Assembly: GCF_000802155.2 (NCBI RefSeq)
Contig: NZ_JQGJ02000018.1
Location: forward strand, 1-64,000
Reading direction: 5' to 3'
Origin: Pseudomonas frederiksbergensis
GTDB lineage: Bacteria > Pseudomonadota > Gammaproteobacteria > Pseudomonadales > Pseudomonadaceae
DNA length: 64,000 nt
Part shown: positions 29,346-39,083 of the stretch, one piece after another
Numbering within the stretch: the stretch's first letter is position 1
Layout: every line of letters starts with the position of its first letter
Translations under genes and position numbers: made by a program
The notes under the pieces: generated by a model
What the model was told of the DNA's origin: nothing
The model's database searches: none
The model's input: the letters and a program-made list of their open reading frames with translations, nothing else

Positions 29346-29786
29346 TCAAAAATCCGATGGGGGCCGCTTTGCGGCCCAGCGGGGGCAAGCTCCCTCGCCA
29401 CGAGAGCCCTGTGCCTGTTCCGGGCGCGACCAGATCCACAGGTTGCCAAGGCCCATGCCGGCGAGCGCCAGGTAGACCGGCCAGCGGTGGTCGAGTATCA
29501 CCAGCATCAACCCGGCACACAGCAGCATGCTGGCGGTGGCACCGACCTTGGCCCGGCGCGCGATGACCTTGCCGTTGTGCCAGTTGTGCAGCATCGGCCC
29601 GAACAGCCGATGGTTTTCCAGCCAGGCGCTCAGGCGTGGCGAACTGCGGGTCGCGGCCCAGGCGGCCAGGAGGATGAACTCGGTGGTCGGCAAGCCGGGC
29701 ACGACGATGGCGACCAGGCCGATCGCCAGGCTGGCGTAGGCGAGCAGGGCGAAGAGCAGTTGGGTGAATTTCGCGGGGCGGTTCAT
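29346..29786 (-). CDS. YbaN-like (DUF454) inner-membrane protein
   Basis: Small membrane protein of 146 residues with the YbaN/DUF454 pattern: a first helix AYASLAIGLVAIVVPGLPTTEF, then a conserved AWAATRSSPRLSAWLENH and a second hydrophobic pair near residues 85-115. The function is unknown. The last 25 or so residues (QGSRGEGACPRWAAKR) are encoded by a REP-like GC hairpin, which suggests the original stop was lost and the frame runs on into repeat DNA. It lies in the same direction as the heme oxygenase gene, 35 bases downstream. Confidence 0.72.
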   Translation of the reverse strand: MNRPAKFTQLLFALLAYASLAIGLVAIVVPGLPTTEFILLAAWAATRSSPRLSAWLENHRLFGPMLHNWHNGKVIARRAKVGATASMLLCAGLMLVILDHRWPVYLALAGMGLGNLWIWSRPEQAQGSRGEGACPRWAAKRPPSDF

Positions 29787-29821
29787 CGGCGTTTTTCAGT
29801 CATGCACCATCCCTGTGGGAA

Positions 29822-30412
29822 TCAGGCCAGTTCGGCCGCATAGGCCTGTTCCAGCAGTACGGTAAACCGGTTGAAGGCATCCAGCGCGCCTTTGTCCGCC
29901 TCGGCTTCCTGCTGTTCGGTGAAGGCCAGGCCATCCAGGGTGCGGGTGAAGATTTTCCAGCCTTCGGCACGCCCGCCGGCAGGTTCGGCCAGGTGTCGGG
30001 CGCCGAAGGTTTCGCTCAGGCCCAGGCCCACGGCACGCTTGATCAGGAACGCAGCGCCAAGCTTGGACCCCTCGGAAACGAACAGCCAGCCCAGGGCTTC
30101 GGCCTGGGTCGGATTGTTCACCGCACCGGCCACCGGCGCGGGAACTTCGGTGTCCAGGTCGGCGAGATCCGCCTTCGCTGCGTCGGCACGGCAGCGGGCT
30201 GGCAGGTCGGGAATCAAGGCGGACAGTTCGGCGTCGTTGTACAGCGCCACCAGTTCCGACTGGAACAGGTACTGGGCGACGACGAAGCGGGCGAAGCTGG
30301 TTGGGGTATCGAACGGGGCGTGGGCCTTGACCTGCGCGTCGAGCTTGCTGTGGGGCTCGTGGGTGATCTGGTTCAGGCGTTGGGAACGGGAAACGAGACG
30401 TTGGGTGGTCAT
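29822..30412 (-). CDS. Heme oxygenase (HemO/PigA/BphO-type)
   Basis: Cytosolic enzyme of 196 residues expected to open heme to biliverdin, CO and iron. It matches bacterial heme oxygenases of the Pseudomonas HemO type: the N-terminal ITHEPHSKLDAQVKAH (about residues 16-31) supplies the candidate heme-ligand His, FARFVVAQYLFQSELVALY follows, and the distal-helix pattern LFVSEGSKLGAAFLIKRA lies near 115-132. I chose the ATG at 30412 (MTTQRLVSR); an upstream in-frame codon falls in REP DNA. It is the last gene of the heme-uptake cassette, so it would release iron from heme brought in by the receptor. Confidence 0.88.
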   Translation of the reverse strand: MTTQRLVSRSQRLNQITHEPHSKLDAQVKAHAPFDTPTSFARFVVAQYLFQSELVALYNDAELSALIPDLPARCRADAAKADLADLDTEVPAPVAGAVNNPTQAEALGWLFVSEGSKLGAAFLIKRAVGLGLSETFGARHLAEPAGGRAEGWKIFTRTLDGLAFTEQQEAEADKGALDAFNRFTVLLEQAYAAELA

Positions 30413-30438
30413 GAAAAAATCCTTCGAGTTGGAACATC

Positions 30439-30466
30439 GTGGCAAGGGAGCTTGCTCCCTCGCCAC
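30439..30466. repeat. REP-like hairpin
   Basis: GTGGCAAGGGAGC/TTGCTCCCTCGCCAC hairpin in the 85-base gap between the heme receptor and heme oxygenase genes. Confidence 0.7.
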
Positions 30467-30497
30467 AGGGCATTTGGCTTGTCGACAGAAATCCTGT

Positions 30498-33086
30498 TCA
30501 GATATCCCAGATCAGGTTCACCGCGAAGTTGCGCCCAGGCGCGGTCAGGCGATCGAGGTTGGCCGGGCTCAGCACCGCCGCTTCGCCGACGCTGTCGTAG
30601 CCGCGCACGTCGTCCCACAGCCAGTACTTCTTGTCGGTGAGGTTGTAGAGGCCGCCGCTGACGGTGACGTCGTCGGTGACCTTGTAGTACCCGCTCAGGT
30701 CGAGGATGCCGAAGCCCGGCGTCTTGAACTGGCTGCTGACGCCATCAGGGGAGTTGAAGTTGCTGTCGTCGACACGGTTTTTCTTCTTCACCAGGGTCCA
30801 ACTGAGCAAGGTGCCGAACTGCGCCTGGTCGTAGCCCAGGCCGAACACGCCGGTCAGCGGATTGACGCTGTTGAGCGGTTCGCCGGTGTCGTCGTTGCGG
30901 CCATAGAGGTAGGCCAACGAGCCTTGGGTGTAGAGCCCCCGTGGCGCGCCCAGCACGTCCAGGTCCAGGCGCCCCTTGGCTTCGATGCCCTTGATGGTCG
31001 CGTGTTTGATGTTGTTGCTCTGGAAGGTCAACTGGTTTGACCCCGGGGTGATGGCGTCTTCGTTGATGAAGTCGCGGTACTTGTTGTAGAACACCGCCAC
31101 GTCGAACGAGCCGGAGTCGAAACGGCCGCGCAGGCCGGTTTCGTAGCTCTTGCTTTTTTCCGGTTCCAGGTCGGGATTGGGTTCCACGCTGTAACCCGCG
31201 CCTGGGTTGTCGAAACGACCATACAAAGCCTTGGCCGTCGGTGTGCGGAAGCCCTCGGCGTATTGGCCGTACCACGTGTATTGGTCGGTCAGGGCATAAG
31301 TCAGGCCGAACTTGGGCGAGACGCGATGCCAGGTCTTGTTTTCATCGCTGACGTCACCGCCGGCGGTAGGGTCTACGGTGCTGAGGAATTCCTCGGTCAG
31401 GTGCGGCTTGAGCCGGGTGTAGTCGTAGCGCAGGCCGGGCGTGAAGGTCCATTTGTCCCAACTGATCTGGTCTTGGGCGAACAGGCTGTAGGTGCTGATG
31501 GTCGGGTCGGGAAAGTCGCTGGCTTTTGCCAGCACGTCCCGCGTGCTGATGGCGCCAACGGTGGGGCAGCCCACGCCAACCGCCAGGCACACGCCGTTGC
31601 CGCTGCGTGAGCCGGTGACTTTCTGTTGCTTGAGCGTGGTGCCATAGGCCAGCGCATGATCGGTGTCGGCAATGCTGAATGACTTGTCCAGCTGCGCGTC
31701 GAACACCCACTGCTTTTCTTCATATAGCGTTTCCCGTGTGCGCAGTACTCGACGAGTGATCGGGAAGTAGAACTCGGCGGTGCTCTGGTTGGTCTTGGCG
31801 ATCTGGTGGTTCAGGCTCCACTTGATGTTGTCGGCCAGCAAGCTGTCGAGGGCGAAGCTGTGCTCTAGACCGAAACGTTCACGGGTGATGGTGTCGTTGC
31901 CGGTGCGCCACTGGTACATGCCGCCGGGCAGGATGGAGGCGGGAATGGCCGGTTGGCCGTTGGCGTAGGGACCGCCGTAGGCGCTTTTCAGGTCGGTGTC
32001 GCGATCATCCTTGTACTTCTCGTACACCAGGCTCAGGCGTGCGTCATCGCTGTAGTCCCAGCCGAGTTTGGCCAGCACGTTGTTGGCGCGCACGTCTTCC
32101 GGGTTGGCCGCGGTGCGGTCCAGGCCGATGCCATTGTTGCTGCCGTAGGATTCGGTTTCATGGCCGTCGCGCTGGCTGTAATGCAGCAGGCCGTCGAATG
32201 GCCCGTTGCGACCGGCGACCGTGGCGGACTTGAGCCAGCTCTCATCGGCGGAGCTGTAGCCAGTCTTCAGGCGTGCACCGACGTCCTGGCCGGGCTTGAT
32301 GATGTCATCCGCATCGAGCGTGAAATAACTGACGACGCCACCAATGGCATTGCTGCCGTACAGCACCGAGGCCGGGCCACGGAGGATTTCCACGCGCTTG
32401 ATGATTTCCGGGTCGACATAGTTGCGCTGGGTCTTGGCATAGGGGCCATTGAAGAAACCGCCGGGCACTTCCACCCCATCGATCTGGGTCAGTATCCGGT
32501 TGCCGTCGATGCCGCGGATGTTGTAGCCGCTGATGCCGCCGCGCTGGCCCGCGCCGCCCACCGAGACGCCAGGCTCGTAGCGCACCAGGTCCTTGATGGT
32601 GTTGACGTTATTGCGATCGAGTTCCTGGCGATCGTGGACGGAAACGGTGCTCGGTACGCGGGTGATGTCCTGTTCCTGGCGGGTGGCGCTGATGGTCACC
32701 TGTTGCAAATCCAGCACGTTGCCGGCGCTGCGTTTTTCCAGAACGATGTTGTTGCTGCTCAGTTTGCGGTAGCTCAAGTCGGTCCCCACCAACAGGCGCT
32801 CCAGGGCTTTTTCCGGCGACAGCGAGCCGTTCACACCCGGCGAGGCGATGCCTTCGGCCAGTTCAGCCGGCAAGCCTACCTGCCAGCCCGTGACGGCGGT
32901 GAATGCGTTGAGCGCGGAAACCAGGGGTTGTCGAGCGATGTTGAAGGTGTAGTCGCCCATGTTGTGGGCGGGCGGTTGCCCGGCGGCGAGGGCCGCCGGC
33001 ACGGCACCGGCCATCAGGATGGCGGCGGTCAGCAATGACAGCGCGCAGGAAGGTGCGAGGAACCGGCAAGTAAGGCGAGAGGACAT
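30498..33086 (-). CDS. TonB-dependent heme receptor with signalling domain
   Basis: Outer-membrane receptor of 862 residues for heme or hemoproteins. A signal peptide (about residues 1-35) leads into an STN signalling domain (DYTFNIARQPLVSALNAF, about 40-110), which links it to the sigma/anti-sigma pair upstream. The plug is next (VSVHDRQELDRNNVNTIKD and YNIRGIDGNRILTQIDG), then the beta-barrel. In the barrel, FRTPTAKALYGRF followed by NPDLEPEKS matches the FRAP-NPNL signature of heme receptors. It ends in NFAVNLIWDI. The size and cassette resemble HxuA/HasR-type receptors; no HasA hemophore gene is adjacent. The ATG at 33086 gives the best signal peptide. Confidence 0.9.
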   Translation of the reverse strand: MSSRLTCRFLAPSCALSLLTAAILMAGAVPAALAAGQPPAHNMGDYTFNIARQPLVSALNAFTAVTGWQVGLPAELAEGIASPGVNGSLSPEKALERLLVGTDLSYRKLSSNNIVLEKRSAGNVLDLQQVTISATRQEQDITRVPSTVSVHDRQELDRNNVNTIKDLVRYEPGVSVGGAGQRGGISGYNIRGIDGNRILTQIDGVEVPGGFFNGPYAKTQRNYVDPEIIKRVEILRGPASVLYGSNAIGGVVSYFTLDADDIIKPGQDVGARLKTGYSSADESWLKSATVAGRNGPFDGLLHYSQRDGHETESYGSNNGIGLDRTAANPEDVRANNVLAKLGWDYSDDARLSLVYEKYKDDRDTDLKSAYGGPYANGQPAIPASILPGGMYQWRTGNDTITRERFGLEHSFALDSLLADNIKWSLNHQIAKTNQSTAEFYFPITRRVLRTRETLYEEKQWVFDAQLDKSFSIADTDHALAYGTTLKQQKVTGSRSGNGVCLAVGVGCPTVGAISTRDVLAKASDFPDPTISTYSLFAQDQISWDKWTFTPGLRYDYTRLKPHLTEEFLSTVDPTAGGDVSDENKTWHRVSPKFGLTYALTDQYTWYGQYAEGFRTPTAKALYGRFDNPGAGYSVEPNPDLEPEKSKSYETGLRGRFDSGSFDVAVFYNKYRDFINEDAITPGSNQLTFQSNNIKHATIKGIEAKGRLDLDVLGAPRGLYTQGSLAYLYGRNDDTGEPLNSVNPLTGVFGLGYDQAQFGTLLSWTLVKKKNRVDDSNFNSPDGVSSQFKTPGFGILDLSGYYKVTDDVTVSGGLYNLTDKKYWLWDDVRGYDSVGEAAVLSPANLDRLTAPGRNFAVNLIWDI

Positions 33087-33206
33087 CGATAGCGCTCCGT
33101 GTCGCATCTGTTATAGGTGCAGATCGGCATCGTGAAGATGCGAATCAATTGCATTGGCTATAACGAGACGAACCAGCGAGGACTATCGAGTAAAAATAAT
33201 TCTCAT

Positions 33207-34169
33207 TTAGTTCAAAATCACCAACGCCGGGAATTCCTGCAGCCGCGCGGAGGTGATGTGGGCCAGGGAACGGACCACATCCAGCGGCTGGTCGAGGCGG
33301 TAGTTGCCCGTCACCGCGACGTTGGCCAGCCGTTCGTTGGTGTTGATGATCCAGCCTGGGTAGTAGCGTCGCAACTCTGCCAGGACCTGGCTCAGCGGCC
33401 GGTTTTCGAACACCAGCCGACCTTGGACCCAAGCCAGTTCCGTTCCGGCATCGAGCCGCGCCGGCCGGTCGAAGCCGTTGGGGCCGATGCGGATGCTTTC
33501 TCCCGCCGACAGCCGTACGTGGGTGTCATACCGGGTGGCCCGCAGGTCGATGTCGCCGCGCTGCACCTGGACCTGCGCGACGCCGTCCACGTAGCGCACG
33601 GCAAATGAGGTGTCACTGACGCTGGCGGTGACCGGACCGGCGTCCAGCTCCAGCGGCAGGTGACGGTTGGCCGGCACCTCGAAGAATGCTTCGCCCTTGT
33701 AGAGTCGGGCCACTTGCCGATGTTCGTCGAACGAACTGGAGAAAGCCGAATCGGTGTTGAGCAGGACCTTGGAGCCGTCTTCCAATTGCAGTCGCTGGCG
33801 CTCACCGACCACGGTCAGGTGGTCGGCCTGGAAACGCAGCGGCAAGTCGCTGAAATTGAACAGGCCCAGCACCAGCACGGCAGCGGTGGCCAGGGGTTTC
33901 CAATGGGCGCGCAGGCGCGACAGCGCGGTGACGTTTGGCCGATCCCGCAGTTGCCGGGCGCTTTCGATAATCTGCGGGCCATTCCAGATCGCCTGCGCCC
34001 TGGCGAACGCTTCGCCATGGCGTGGATCGGCCGCCAGCCAGGCCTGGAAGTGTCGGCGTTGCTCCTCGCTGGGGCTTTCGAGCAGGATCAACCAGTCCAG
34101 CGCCTGGTCCATGGCGTGGGCGGTGTCCTGTGCCCCGGCGGCTTCAGGTGGGCGATGATTGTCCGTCAC
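33207..34169 (-). CDS. FecR-family anti-sigma factor
   Basis: Inner-membrane signal relay of 320 residues. The cytosolic N-terminal domain (ALDWLILLESPSEEQRRHFQAW, about 25-65) binds the ECF sigma factor. One membrane segment lies near 95-110 (LATAAVLVLGLFNF). The periplasmic FecR domain (VGERQRLQLEDGSKVLLNTDSA to ESIRIG) then runs to a C-terminal STN-like end (LSQVLAELRRYYPGWIINT), which contacts the receptor. It lies between the sigma gene and the receptor gene. An A/T-rich stretch around its stop (about 33190-33215) could be part of a Fur- or sigma-type promoter for the receptor. Confidence 0.92.
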   Translation of the reverse strand: MTDNHRPPEAAGAQDTAHAMDQALDWLILLESPSEEQRRHFQAWLAADPRHGEAFARAQAIWNGPQIIESARQLRDRPNVTALSRLRAHWKPLATAAVLVLGLFNFSDLPLRFQADHLTVVGERQRLQLEDGSKVLLNTDSAFSSSFDEHRQVARLYKGEAFFEVPANRHLPLELDAGPVTASVSDTSFAVRYVDGVAQVQVQRGDIDLRATRYDTHVRLSAGESIRIGPNGFDRPARLDAGTELAWVQGRLVFENRPLSQVLAELRRYYPGWIINTNERLANVAVTGNYRLDQPLDVVRSLAHITSARLQEFPALVILN

Positions 34170-34254
34170 GGTGGATTCTCATTATTGGCGGCAGGCACAC
34201 GCTACAAGCCGCAAGCGGTAACTGGCAAGCCTGCATCCGGCATTCGGCTTGTCG

Positions 34255-34767
34255 TCATGGGTTGCGTTCGGCCACGGCCACGCAAATGGCCATGATCAGT
34301 TTCAGTTCTTTTTGCACGGTGCTCAGGGACACGTCCAATCGTTGCGCGATGTCTTGGTAACTGTGGCCATGCAGTCGACTGAGAATGAAGACCTGCCGTT
34401 GGCGCGGGCTGAGGGATTGCAGGCTGACATTGAGGCGTTCGAGCATTCGTTCGGCATGGGCGGCGTCTTCGGCGCTGCTCTGGGGAGCGATCACGTTGTT
34501 CACGACGTCCTGCGGCACGTCGTCGACCAGGGTTCGCGACTGGATTCGCCGCGCGCGCAAATGGTCCAGCGCCAGGTTGCGGGCGGTCTGGAAGACAAAG
34601 GGTTCGAGATGATCGACAGTGCGCTCGCTCAGGGCGCGGGTGACGCGCAGGTAGGTTTCCTGCAGCAGGTCCTCGGCGGTGCTCGGGTTGTTGACCATCC
34701 GTTCGAGGGTGCGCAGCAGCGGGGTACGCTGGGCGAGAAAGACGTGGTGAAAACGCGATTGACTCAC
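34255..34767 (-). CDS. ECF sigma factor (FecI/HasI/HxuI-type)
   Basis: Extracytoplasmic-function sigma factor of 170 residues. Region 2 is AEDLLQETYLRVTRA with FVFQTARNLALDHLRARR (about 30-76). Region 4 is LSPRQRQVFILSRLHGHSYQDIAQRLDVSLSTVQKELK (about 120-157). In this class, heme binding at the receptor is passed through the FecR protein to release the sigma factor, which then transcribes the receptor gene. A near-perfect Fur box lies just before the start, so expression should depend on iron starvation. Confidence 0.93.
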   Translation of the reverse strand: MSQSRFHHVFLAQRTPLLRTLERMVNNPSTAEDLLQETYLRVTRALSERTVDHLEPFVFQTARNLALDHLRARRIQSRTLVDDVPQDVVNNVIAPQSSAEDAAHAERMLERLNVSLQSLSPRQRQVFILSRLHGHSYQDIAQRLDVSLSTVQKELKLIMAICVAVAERNP

Positions 34768-34789
34768 GATAGGGCCCGATCCGGTTCGA

Positions 34790-34814
34790 GCAGATGATAA
34801 TGCTTATCATCTGC
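34790..34814. promoter_or_regulatory. Fur box upstream of the ECF sigma gene
   Basis: Perfect inverted repeat GCAGATGATAA-TGC-TTATCATCTGC, containing a 19-bp Fur-type site GATGATAA-N3-TTATCATC. It lies 23 bases before the sigma start codon, where bound Fur would block the promoter under iron-replete conditions. Confidence 0.85.
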
Positions 34815-34852
34815 GTGACGGGTCAAGCCTTCATTTCGTACCGCAGAACCAC

Positions 34853-34942
34853 TGTTGGAGCGAGCCTGTTCGCGAAAGCGTCAGTTCAGTCAGCAGAGAG
34901 TCGACCGGGATACCGCCTTCGCAAGCAGGCACGCTTCCACAG
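34853..34942. repeat. Paired REP elements
   Basis: Two REP units in opposite orientation (TTGGAGCGAGCCTGTTCGCGAAAGCG and its near complement) about 35 bases apart, so the whole can fold into a long hairpin. They lie between the gap stop and the Fur-controlled sigma gene. Confidence 0.7.
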
Positions 34943-34966
34943 GGAAAGCCATTACTGCCGTATCGG

Positions 34967-35968
34967 TTACTCCGCGTTACACAACGCCAGGCAGTTATCC
35001 AGCATGCGGTTGGAGAAGCCCCATTCGTTGTCGTACCAGGCCAGTACCTTGAGCAGCTTGCCACTGGCCTTGGTGTGGTTGGCGTCGAAGATCGACGACA
35101 GCGGGTTGTGGTTGAAATCGCTGGAGACCAACGGCAGGGTGTTGTAGCCGAGGATCTTGGAGTGCTGGCTGGCCTGCTTGAGCAGCGCGTTGACTTCATC
35201 GGCCGACGCTTCGCGCTTGAGCTGCACGGTCAGGTCCACCAGGGACACATTGATCACCGGGACGCGCACGGCCATGCCGGTCAGCTTGCCCGCCAGTTCC
35301 GGCAGCACCAGGCCCACGGCTTCGGCGGCGCCGGTCTTGCTCGGGATCATGTTCTGGGTGGCCGAGCGGGCACGGTACGGGTCGCTGTGGTAGACGTCCG
35401 TCAGGTTCTGGTCGTTGGTGTAGGCATGGATGGTGGTCATCAGGCCGCTTTCGATGCCCAGCTCGCGGTGCAGCACCTGGGCCACCGGGGCCAGGCAGTT
35501 GGTGGTGCACGACGCATTGGAGATGATCTGGTGGGACTGGCGCAGGATGTCATGGTTGACGCCATACACGACGGTGGCGTCGGCGCCCTTGGCCGGGGCC
35601 GAGATGATCACCTTGCGGGCGCCTGCGCTGATATGCGCGGCAGCCTTGGCACGGTCGGTGAACAGGCCGGTGCATTCGAACACTACGTCGATCTTCTCGG
35701 CGGCCCAAGGCAGTTCGGCCGGGTTGCGGATGGCGCTGACCGAGATGCGGTCGCCGTTGACCGTCAGGCTTTCGTGATCGTGCTGGACGTCGGCATCGAA
35801 AGTGCCATGCACGGTGTCGAACTTGAGCAGATGGGCATTGATCGCACTGTCGCCCAGGTCGTTGATGGCGACGATCTGCAAGTCGCGACGATAGCCTTGG
35901 GTATACAGTGCACGAAGGACGTTGCGGCCGATGCGGCCAAAACCATTGATTGCGATTCGAAGAGTCAT
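34967..35968 (-). CDS. gap: Glyceraldehyde-3-phosphate dehydrogenase, type I (Gap-1)
   Basis: Cytosolic NAD-dependent enzyme of 333 residues that oxidises the glyceraldehyde 3-phosphate made by Eda. The NAD motif [15 protein letters not shown] is at residues 7-21, and the Asp in AINDLGD points to NAD preference. The catalytic Cys lies in [12 protein letters not shown] (about 149-160). The C-terminus ends [14 protein letters not shown]-like (here [10 protein letters not shown]). It is divergent from edd with 230 bases between that hold two HexR-type operators. This matches the known gap-1/edd arrangement in pseudomonads. Confidence 0.95.
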   Translation of the reverse strand: MTLRIAINGFGRIGRNVLRALYTQGYRRDLQIVAINDLGDSAINAHLLKFDTVHGTFDADVQHDHESLTVNGDRISVSAIRNPAELPWAAEKIDVVFECTGLFTDRAKAAAHISAGARKVIISAPAKGADATVVYGVNHDILRQSHQIISNASCTTNCLAPVAQVLHRELGIESGLMTTIHAYTNDQNLTDVYHSDPYRARSATQNMIPSKTGAAEAVGLVLPELAGKLTGMAVRVPVINVSLVDLTVQLKREASADEVNALLKQASQHSKILGYNTLPLVSSDFNHNPLSSIFDANHTKASGKLLKVLAWYDNEWGFSNRMLDNCLALCNAE

Positions 35969-35990
35969 TAACTGCGCCGCCGTCGATTTG

Positions 35991-36005
35991 TTGTTGGAAT
36001 TACAA
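35991..36005. promoter_or_regulatory. HexR operator (gap side)
   Basis: TTGTTGGAATTACAA fits TTGT-N7-ACAA exactly, the HexR recognition pattern reported for P. putida edd, gap-1 and zwf promoters. It lies 23 bases before the gap start codon. Confidence 0.75.
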
Positions 36006-36052
36006 GATTATTCGCATAAAAATAGAAAACAAGCCTTTTTAGTGGCAATATT

Positions 36053-36067
36053 TTGTTTTATCTACAA
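36053..36067. promoter_or_regulatory. HexR operator (edd side)
   Basis: TTGTTTTATCTACAA fits TTGT-N7-ACAA exactly. It is about 130 bases before edd and 62 bases from the first operator. HexR repression here would be relieved by 2-keto-3-deoxy-6-phosphogluconate. Confidence 0.75.
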
Positions 36068-36198
36068 CGAGTGACCTGTATCAACTGGTCCGATTGGTCA
36101 AAAACCGTTTGTCGCCTCGCCTTGGGCACAGCATGCAGCGGGCTTTTGATCAGCATAGACAATCAGGTCGCCACACCCGTTAGCCTGGAGTTCTACAC

Positions 36199-38025
36199 AT
36201 GCATCCCCGCGTACTTGAGGTCACCGAACGGCTTATCGCCCGCAGTCGCGCTACACGCGAGGCTTACCTTGCACTGATCCGCGGTGCAGCCAGCGACGGC
36301 CCGATGCGTGGCAAGCTGCAGTGCGCCAACTTCGCCCATGGCGTGGCCGGTTGCGGCACCGAAGACAAGCACCACCTGCGGATGATGAACGCCGCCAACA
36401 TCGCCATCGTGTCGTCCTATAACGACATGCTCTCGGCCCACCAGCCGTACGAAACCTTCCCCGAACAAATCAAGAAAGCCCTGCGCGAGATCGGCTCGGT
36501 CGGCCAGTTCGCCGGTGGCACGCCAGCGATGTGCGACGGGGTGACCCAGGGCGAGGCGGGAATGGAATTGAGTCTGCCGAGCCGTGAAGTGATCGCACTG
36601 TCCACGGCGGTGGCGTTGTCCCACAACATGTTCGACGGCGCACTGATGCTCGGCATCTGCGACAAGATCGTCCCGGGCCTGATGATGGGCGCGCTGCGCT
36701 TCGGTCATCTGCCGACGATCTTCGTGCCCGGCGGGCCGATGGTCTCGGGCATTTCCAACAAGGAAAAAGCCGATGTGCGCCAGCGCTACGCCGAAGGCAA
36801 GGCGACGCGCGAAGAGCTGCTGGAATCAGAGATGAAGTCCTACCACAGCCCCGGCACCTGCACCTTCTACGGCACCGCCAACACCAACCAGTTGCTGATG
36901 GAAGTGATGGGCCTGCACTTGCCGGGCGCCTCGTTCGTGAACCCGAACACGCCGCTGCGCGATGCCCTGACCCGTGAGGCAGCGTTCCAGGTCACGCGCC
37001 TGACCAAGCAGAGCGGCAACTTCATGCCCATCGGCGAAATCGTCGACGAGCGCTCGCTGGTCAACTCCATCGTCGCGCTGCACGCCACCGGCGGCTCCAC
37101 CAACCACACCCTGCACATGCCGGCCATCGCCATGGCGGCGGGCATCCAGTTGACCTGGCAGGACATGGCCGACCTCTCCGAGGTGGTGCCGACCCTGAGC
37201 CACGTCTACCCGAACGGCAAGGCCGACATCAACCACTTCCAGGCGGCGGGTGGCATGTCGTTCCTGATCCGTGAGTTGCTGGAAGCCGGTTTGCTTCACG
37301 AAAACGTCAACACCGTGCTCGGTCACGGCCTGAGCCGCTACACCCAGGAGCCGTTCCTCGAGAATGGCGAGCTGGTGTGGCGCGACGGCCCGATCGAAAG
37401 CCTCGACGAAAACATCCTGCGCCCGGTGGCCCGCGCCTTCTCGCCAGAAGGCGGGTTGCGGGTGATGGAAGGCAACCTCGGCCGTGGTGTGATGAAGGTG
37501 TCGGCCGTGGCCTTGGAAAACCAGATCGTCGAAGCCCCGGCCATGGTGTTCCAGGATCAGCAGGACCTGGCGGATGCGTTCAAGGCCGGACTGCTGGAAA
37601 AAGACTTTGTCGCGGTGATGCGCTTCCAGGGCCCGCGTTCCAACGGCATGCCCGAGCTGCACAAGATGACACCGTTCCTCGGTGTGCTGCAGGATCGCGG
37701 CTTCAAAGTGGCGCTGGTGACCGACGGGCGCATGTCCGGTGCGTCGGGGAAAATCCCGGCGGCCATTCATGTCAGCCCCGAAGCTTATGTCGGCGGCGCG
37801 TTGGCTCGGGTGCAGGAGGGCGATATCATCCGCGTCGATGGCGTCAAAGGCACCTTGGAACTGAAGGTGGACGCCGAGGAATTCGCCGCGCGCGAACCGG
37901 CCAAGGGCCTGTTGGGCAACAACATCGGCACTGGTCGCGAGCTGTTCGGTTTCATGCGCATGGCCTTCAGCTCGGCGGAGCAGGGCGCCAGCGCCTTCAC
38001 TTCTGCCCTGGAGACGCTTAATTGA
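36199..38025 (+). CDS. edd: 6-Phosphogluconate dehydratase Edd
   Basis: Entner-Doudoroff dehydratase of 608 residues converting 6-phosphogluconate to 2-keto-3-deoxy-6-phosphogluconate in the cytosol. It belongs to the IlvD/Edd iron-sulfur family. Family stretches include [47 protein letters not shown] and [19 protein letters not shown], whose cysteines are the likely cluster ligands. The C-terminus has [23 protein letters not shown]. The ATG follows CTGGAG at eight bases. It overlaps glk by four bases and begins the edd-glk-gltR-gtrS unit. Confidence 0.97.
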   Translation: MHPRVLEVTERLIARSRATREAYLALIRGAASDGPMRGKLQCANFAHGVAGCGTEDKHHLRMMNAANIAIVSSYNDMLSAHQPYETFPEQIKKALREIGSVGQFAGGTPAMCDGVTQGEAGMELSLPSREVIALSTAVALSHNMFDGALMLGICDKIVPGLMMGALRFGHLPTIFVPGGPMVSGISNKEKADVRQRYAEGKATREELLESEMKSYHSPGTCTFYGTANTNQLLMEVMGLHLPGASFVNPNTPLRDALTREAAFQVTRLTKQSGNFMPIGEIVDERSLVNSIVALHATGGSTNHTLHMPAIAMAAGIQLTWQDMADLSEVVPTLSHVYPNGKADINHFQAAGGMSFLIRELLEAGLLHENVNTVLGHGLSRYTQEPFLENGELVWRDGPIESLDENILRPVARAFSPEGGLRVMEGNLGRGVMKVSAVALENQIVEAPAMVFQDQQDLADAFKAGLLEKDFVAVMRFQGPRSNGMPELHKMTPFLGVLQDRGFKVALVTDGRMSGASGKIPAAIHVSPEAYVGGALARVQEGDIIRVDGVKGTLELKVDAEEFAAREPAKGLLGNNIGTGRELFGFMRMAFSSAEQGASAFTSALETLN

Positions 38026-38981
38026 AACTGGCTTTGGTCGGTGACATCGGTGGGACCAATGCGCGTTTCGCCCTGTGGAAAAACCACAACCTGGAAAATA
38101 TCCAAGTGCTGGCGACGGCGGATTACGCCTGCCCGGAAGATGCCATCAAGGTTTACCTGAGCGGCATGGGCATGGCGCCGGGGGCGATTGGCTCGGTGTG
38201 CCTGTCGGTGGCCGGCCCCGTGAGCGGTGATGAGTTTCGCTTCACCAACAACCACTGGCGACTGAGCAACCTGGCGTTCTGCAAGACCTTGGAGGTGGAG
38301 AAGCTGTTGCTGGTCAACGACTTCTCGGCCATGGCCCTGGGCATGACCTGCTTGCGTCCTGGTGAATACCGGGTCGTTTGCCAGGGCACTCCGGAGCCCA
38401 TGCGTCCGGCGGTGGTGATCGGCCCGGGCACCGGGCTGGGTGTCGGGACGCTCCTGGACCTGGGCGAAGGCCGCTTCGCAGCACTGCCGGGCGAGGGTGG
38501 TCACGTCGACCTGCCGATGAGCAGTCCGCGCGAGACCCAGCTCTGGCAACACATCTACAACGAGATCGGTCACGTCAGCGCCGAAACCGCCTTGAGCGGC
38601 AGCGGCCTGCCCCGTGTCTACCGGGCAATCTGTGCGGTGGATGGCCATGAGCCGGTGCTCGATACCCCGGAATCCATTACCGCCGCCGGCCTGGCCGGGG
38701 ACCCTGTTGCGCTGGAAGTCCTTGAGCAGTTCTGCCGGTGGCTGGGGCGCGTGGCGGGCAACAACGTACTCACGGTGGGCGGGCGCGGCGGTGTCTACAT
38801 CGTTGGCGGCGTCGTCCCGCGGTTTGCCGATTTCTTCCTTGAGAGTGGCTTTGCCAAATCCTTCGCCGACAAGGGTTGCATGAGCGATTATTTCAAAGGC
38901 ATTCCGGTCTGGTTGGTGACGGCGCCGTACTCCGGCCTGATGGGCGCGGGCGTGGCGTTGGAGCAGTCGACCGCAGTTTGA
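38022..38981 (+). CDS. glk: Glucokinase Glk
   Basis: Cytosolic kinase of 319 residues phosphorylating glucose with ATP. The N-terminal phosphate loop [15 protein letters not shown] is at residues 4-18. [24 protein letters not shown] (catalytic Asp) and [12 protein letters not shown] follow, then the sugar-binding [10 protein letters not shown]. Translation is coupled to edd (the two genes overlap by four bases). A REP hairpin separates it from gltR. Confidence 0.96.
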   Translation: MKLALVGDIGGTNARFALWKNHNLENIQVLATADYACPEDAIKVYLSGMGMAPGAIGSVCLSVAGPVSGDEFRFTNNHWRLSNLAFCKTLEVEKLLLVNDFSAMALGMTCLRPGEYRVVCQGTPEPMRPAVVIGPGTGLGVGTLLDLGEGRFAALPGEGGHVDLPMSSPRETQLWQHIYNEIGHVSAETALSGSGLPRVYRAICAVDGHEPVLDTPESITAAGLAGDPVALEVLEQFCRWLGRVAGNNVLTVGGRGGVYIVGGVVPRFADFFLESGFAKSFADKGCMSDYFKGIPVWLVTAPYSGLMGAGVALEQSTAV

Positions 38982-38995
38982 AATATGAAATATCC

Positions 38996-39033
38996 CCCCT
39001 TGTGGGAGCGAGCAGGCTCGCTTCCACAAGGGG
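38996..39033. repeat. REP-like hairpin
   Basis: CCCCTTGTGGGAGCGAGC...GCTCGCTTCCACAAGGGG, a long near-perfect hairpin between glk and gltR. It may separate the enzyme genes from the two-component genes in expression. Confidence 0.75.
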
Positions 39034-39083
39034 CTCTGTGTGTTTGTAGAACCCGTCCATCAGGCATAATCGCCCCCAATCCA

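Noticed and set aside
31953-33038. A 361-codon open frame antisense to the heme receptor
   Set aside because: Shadow of the receptor gene with no domain and no ribosome site.
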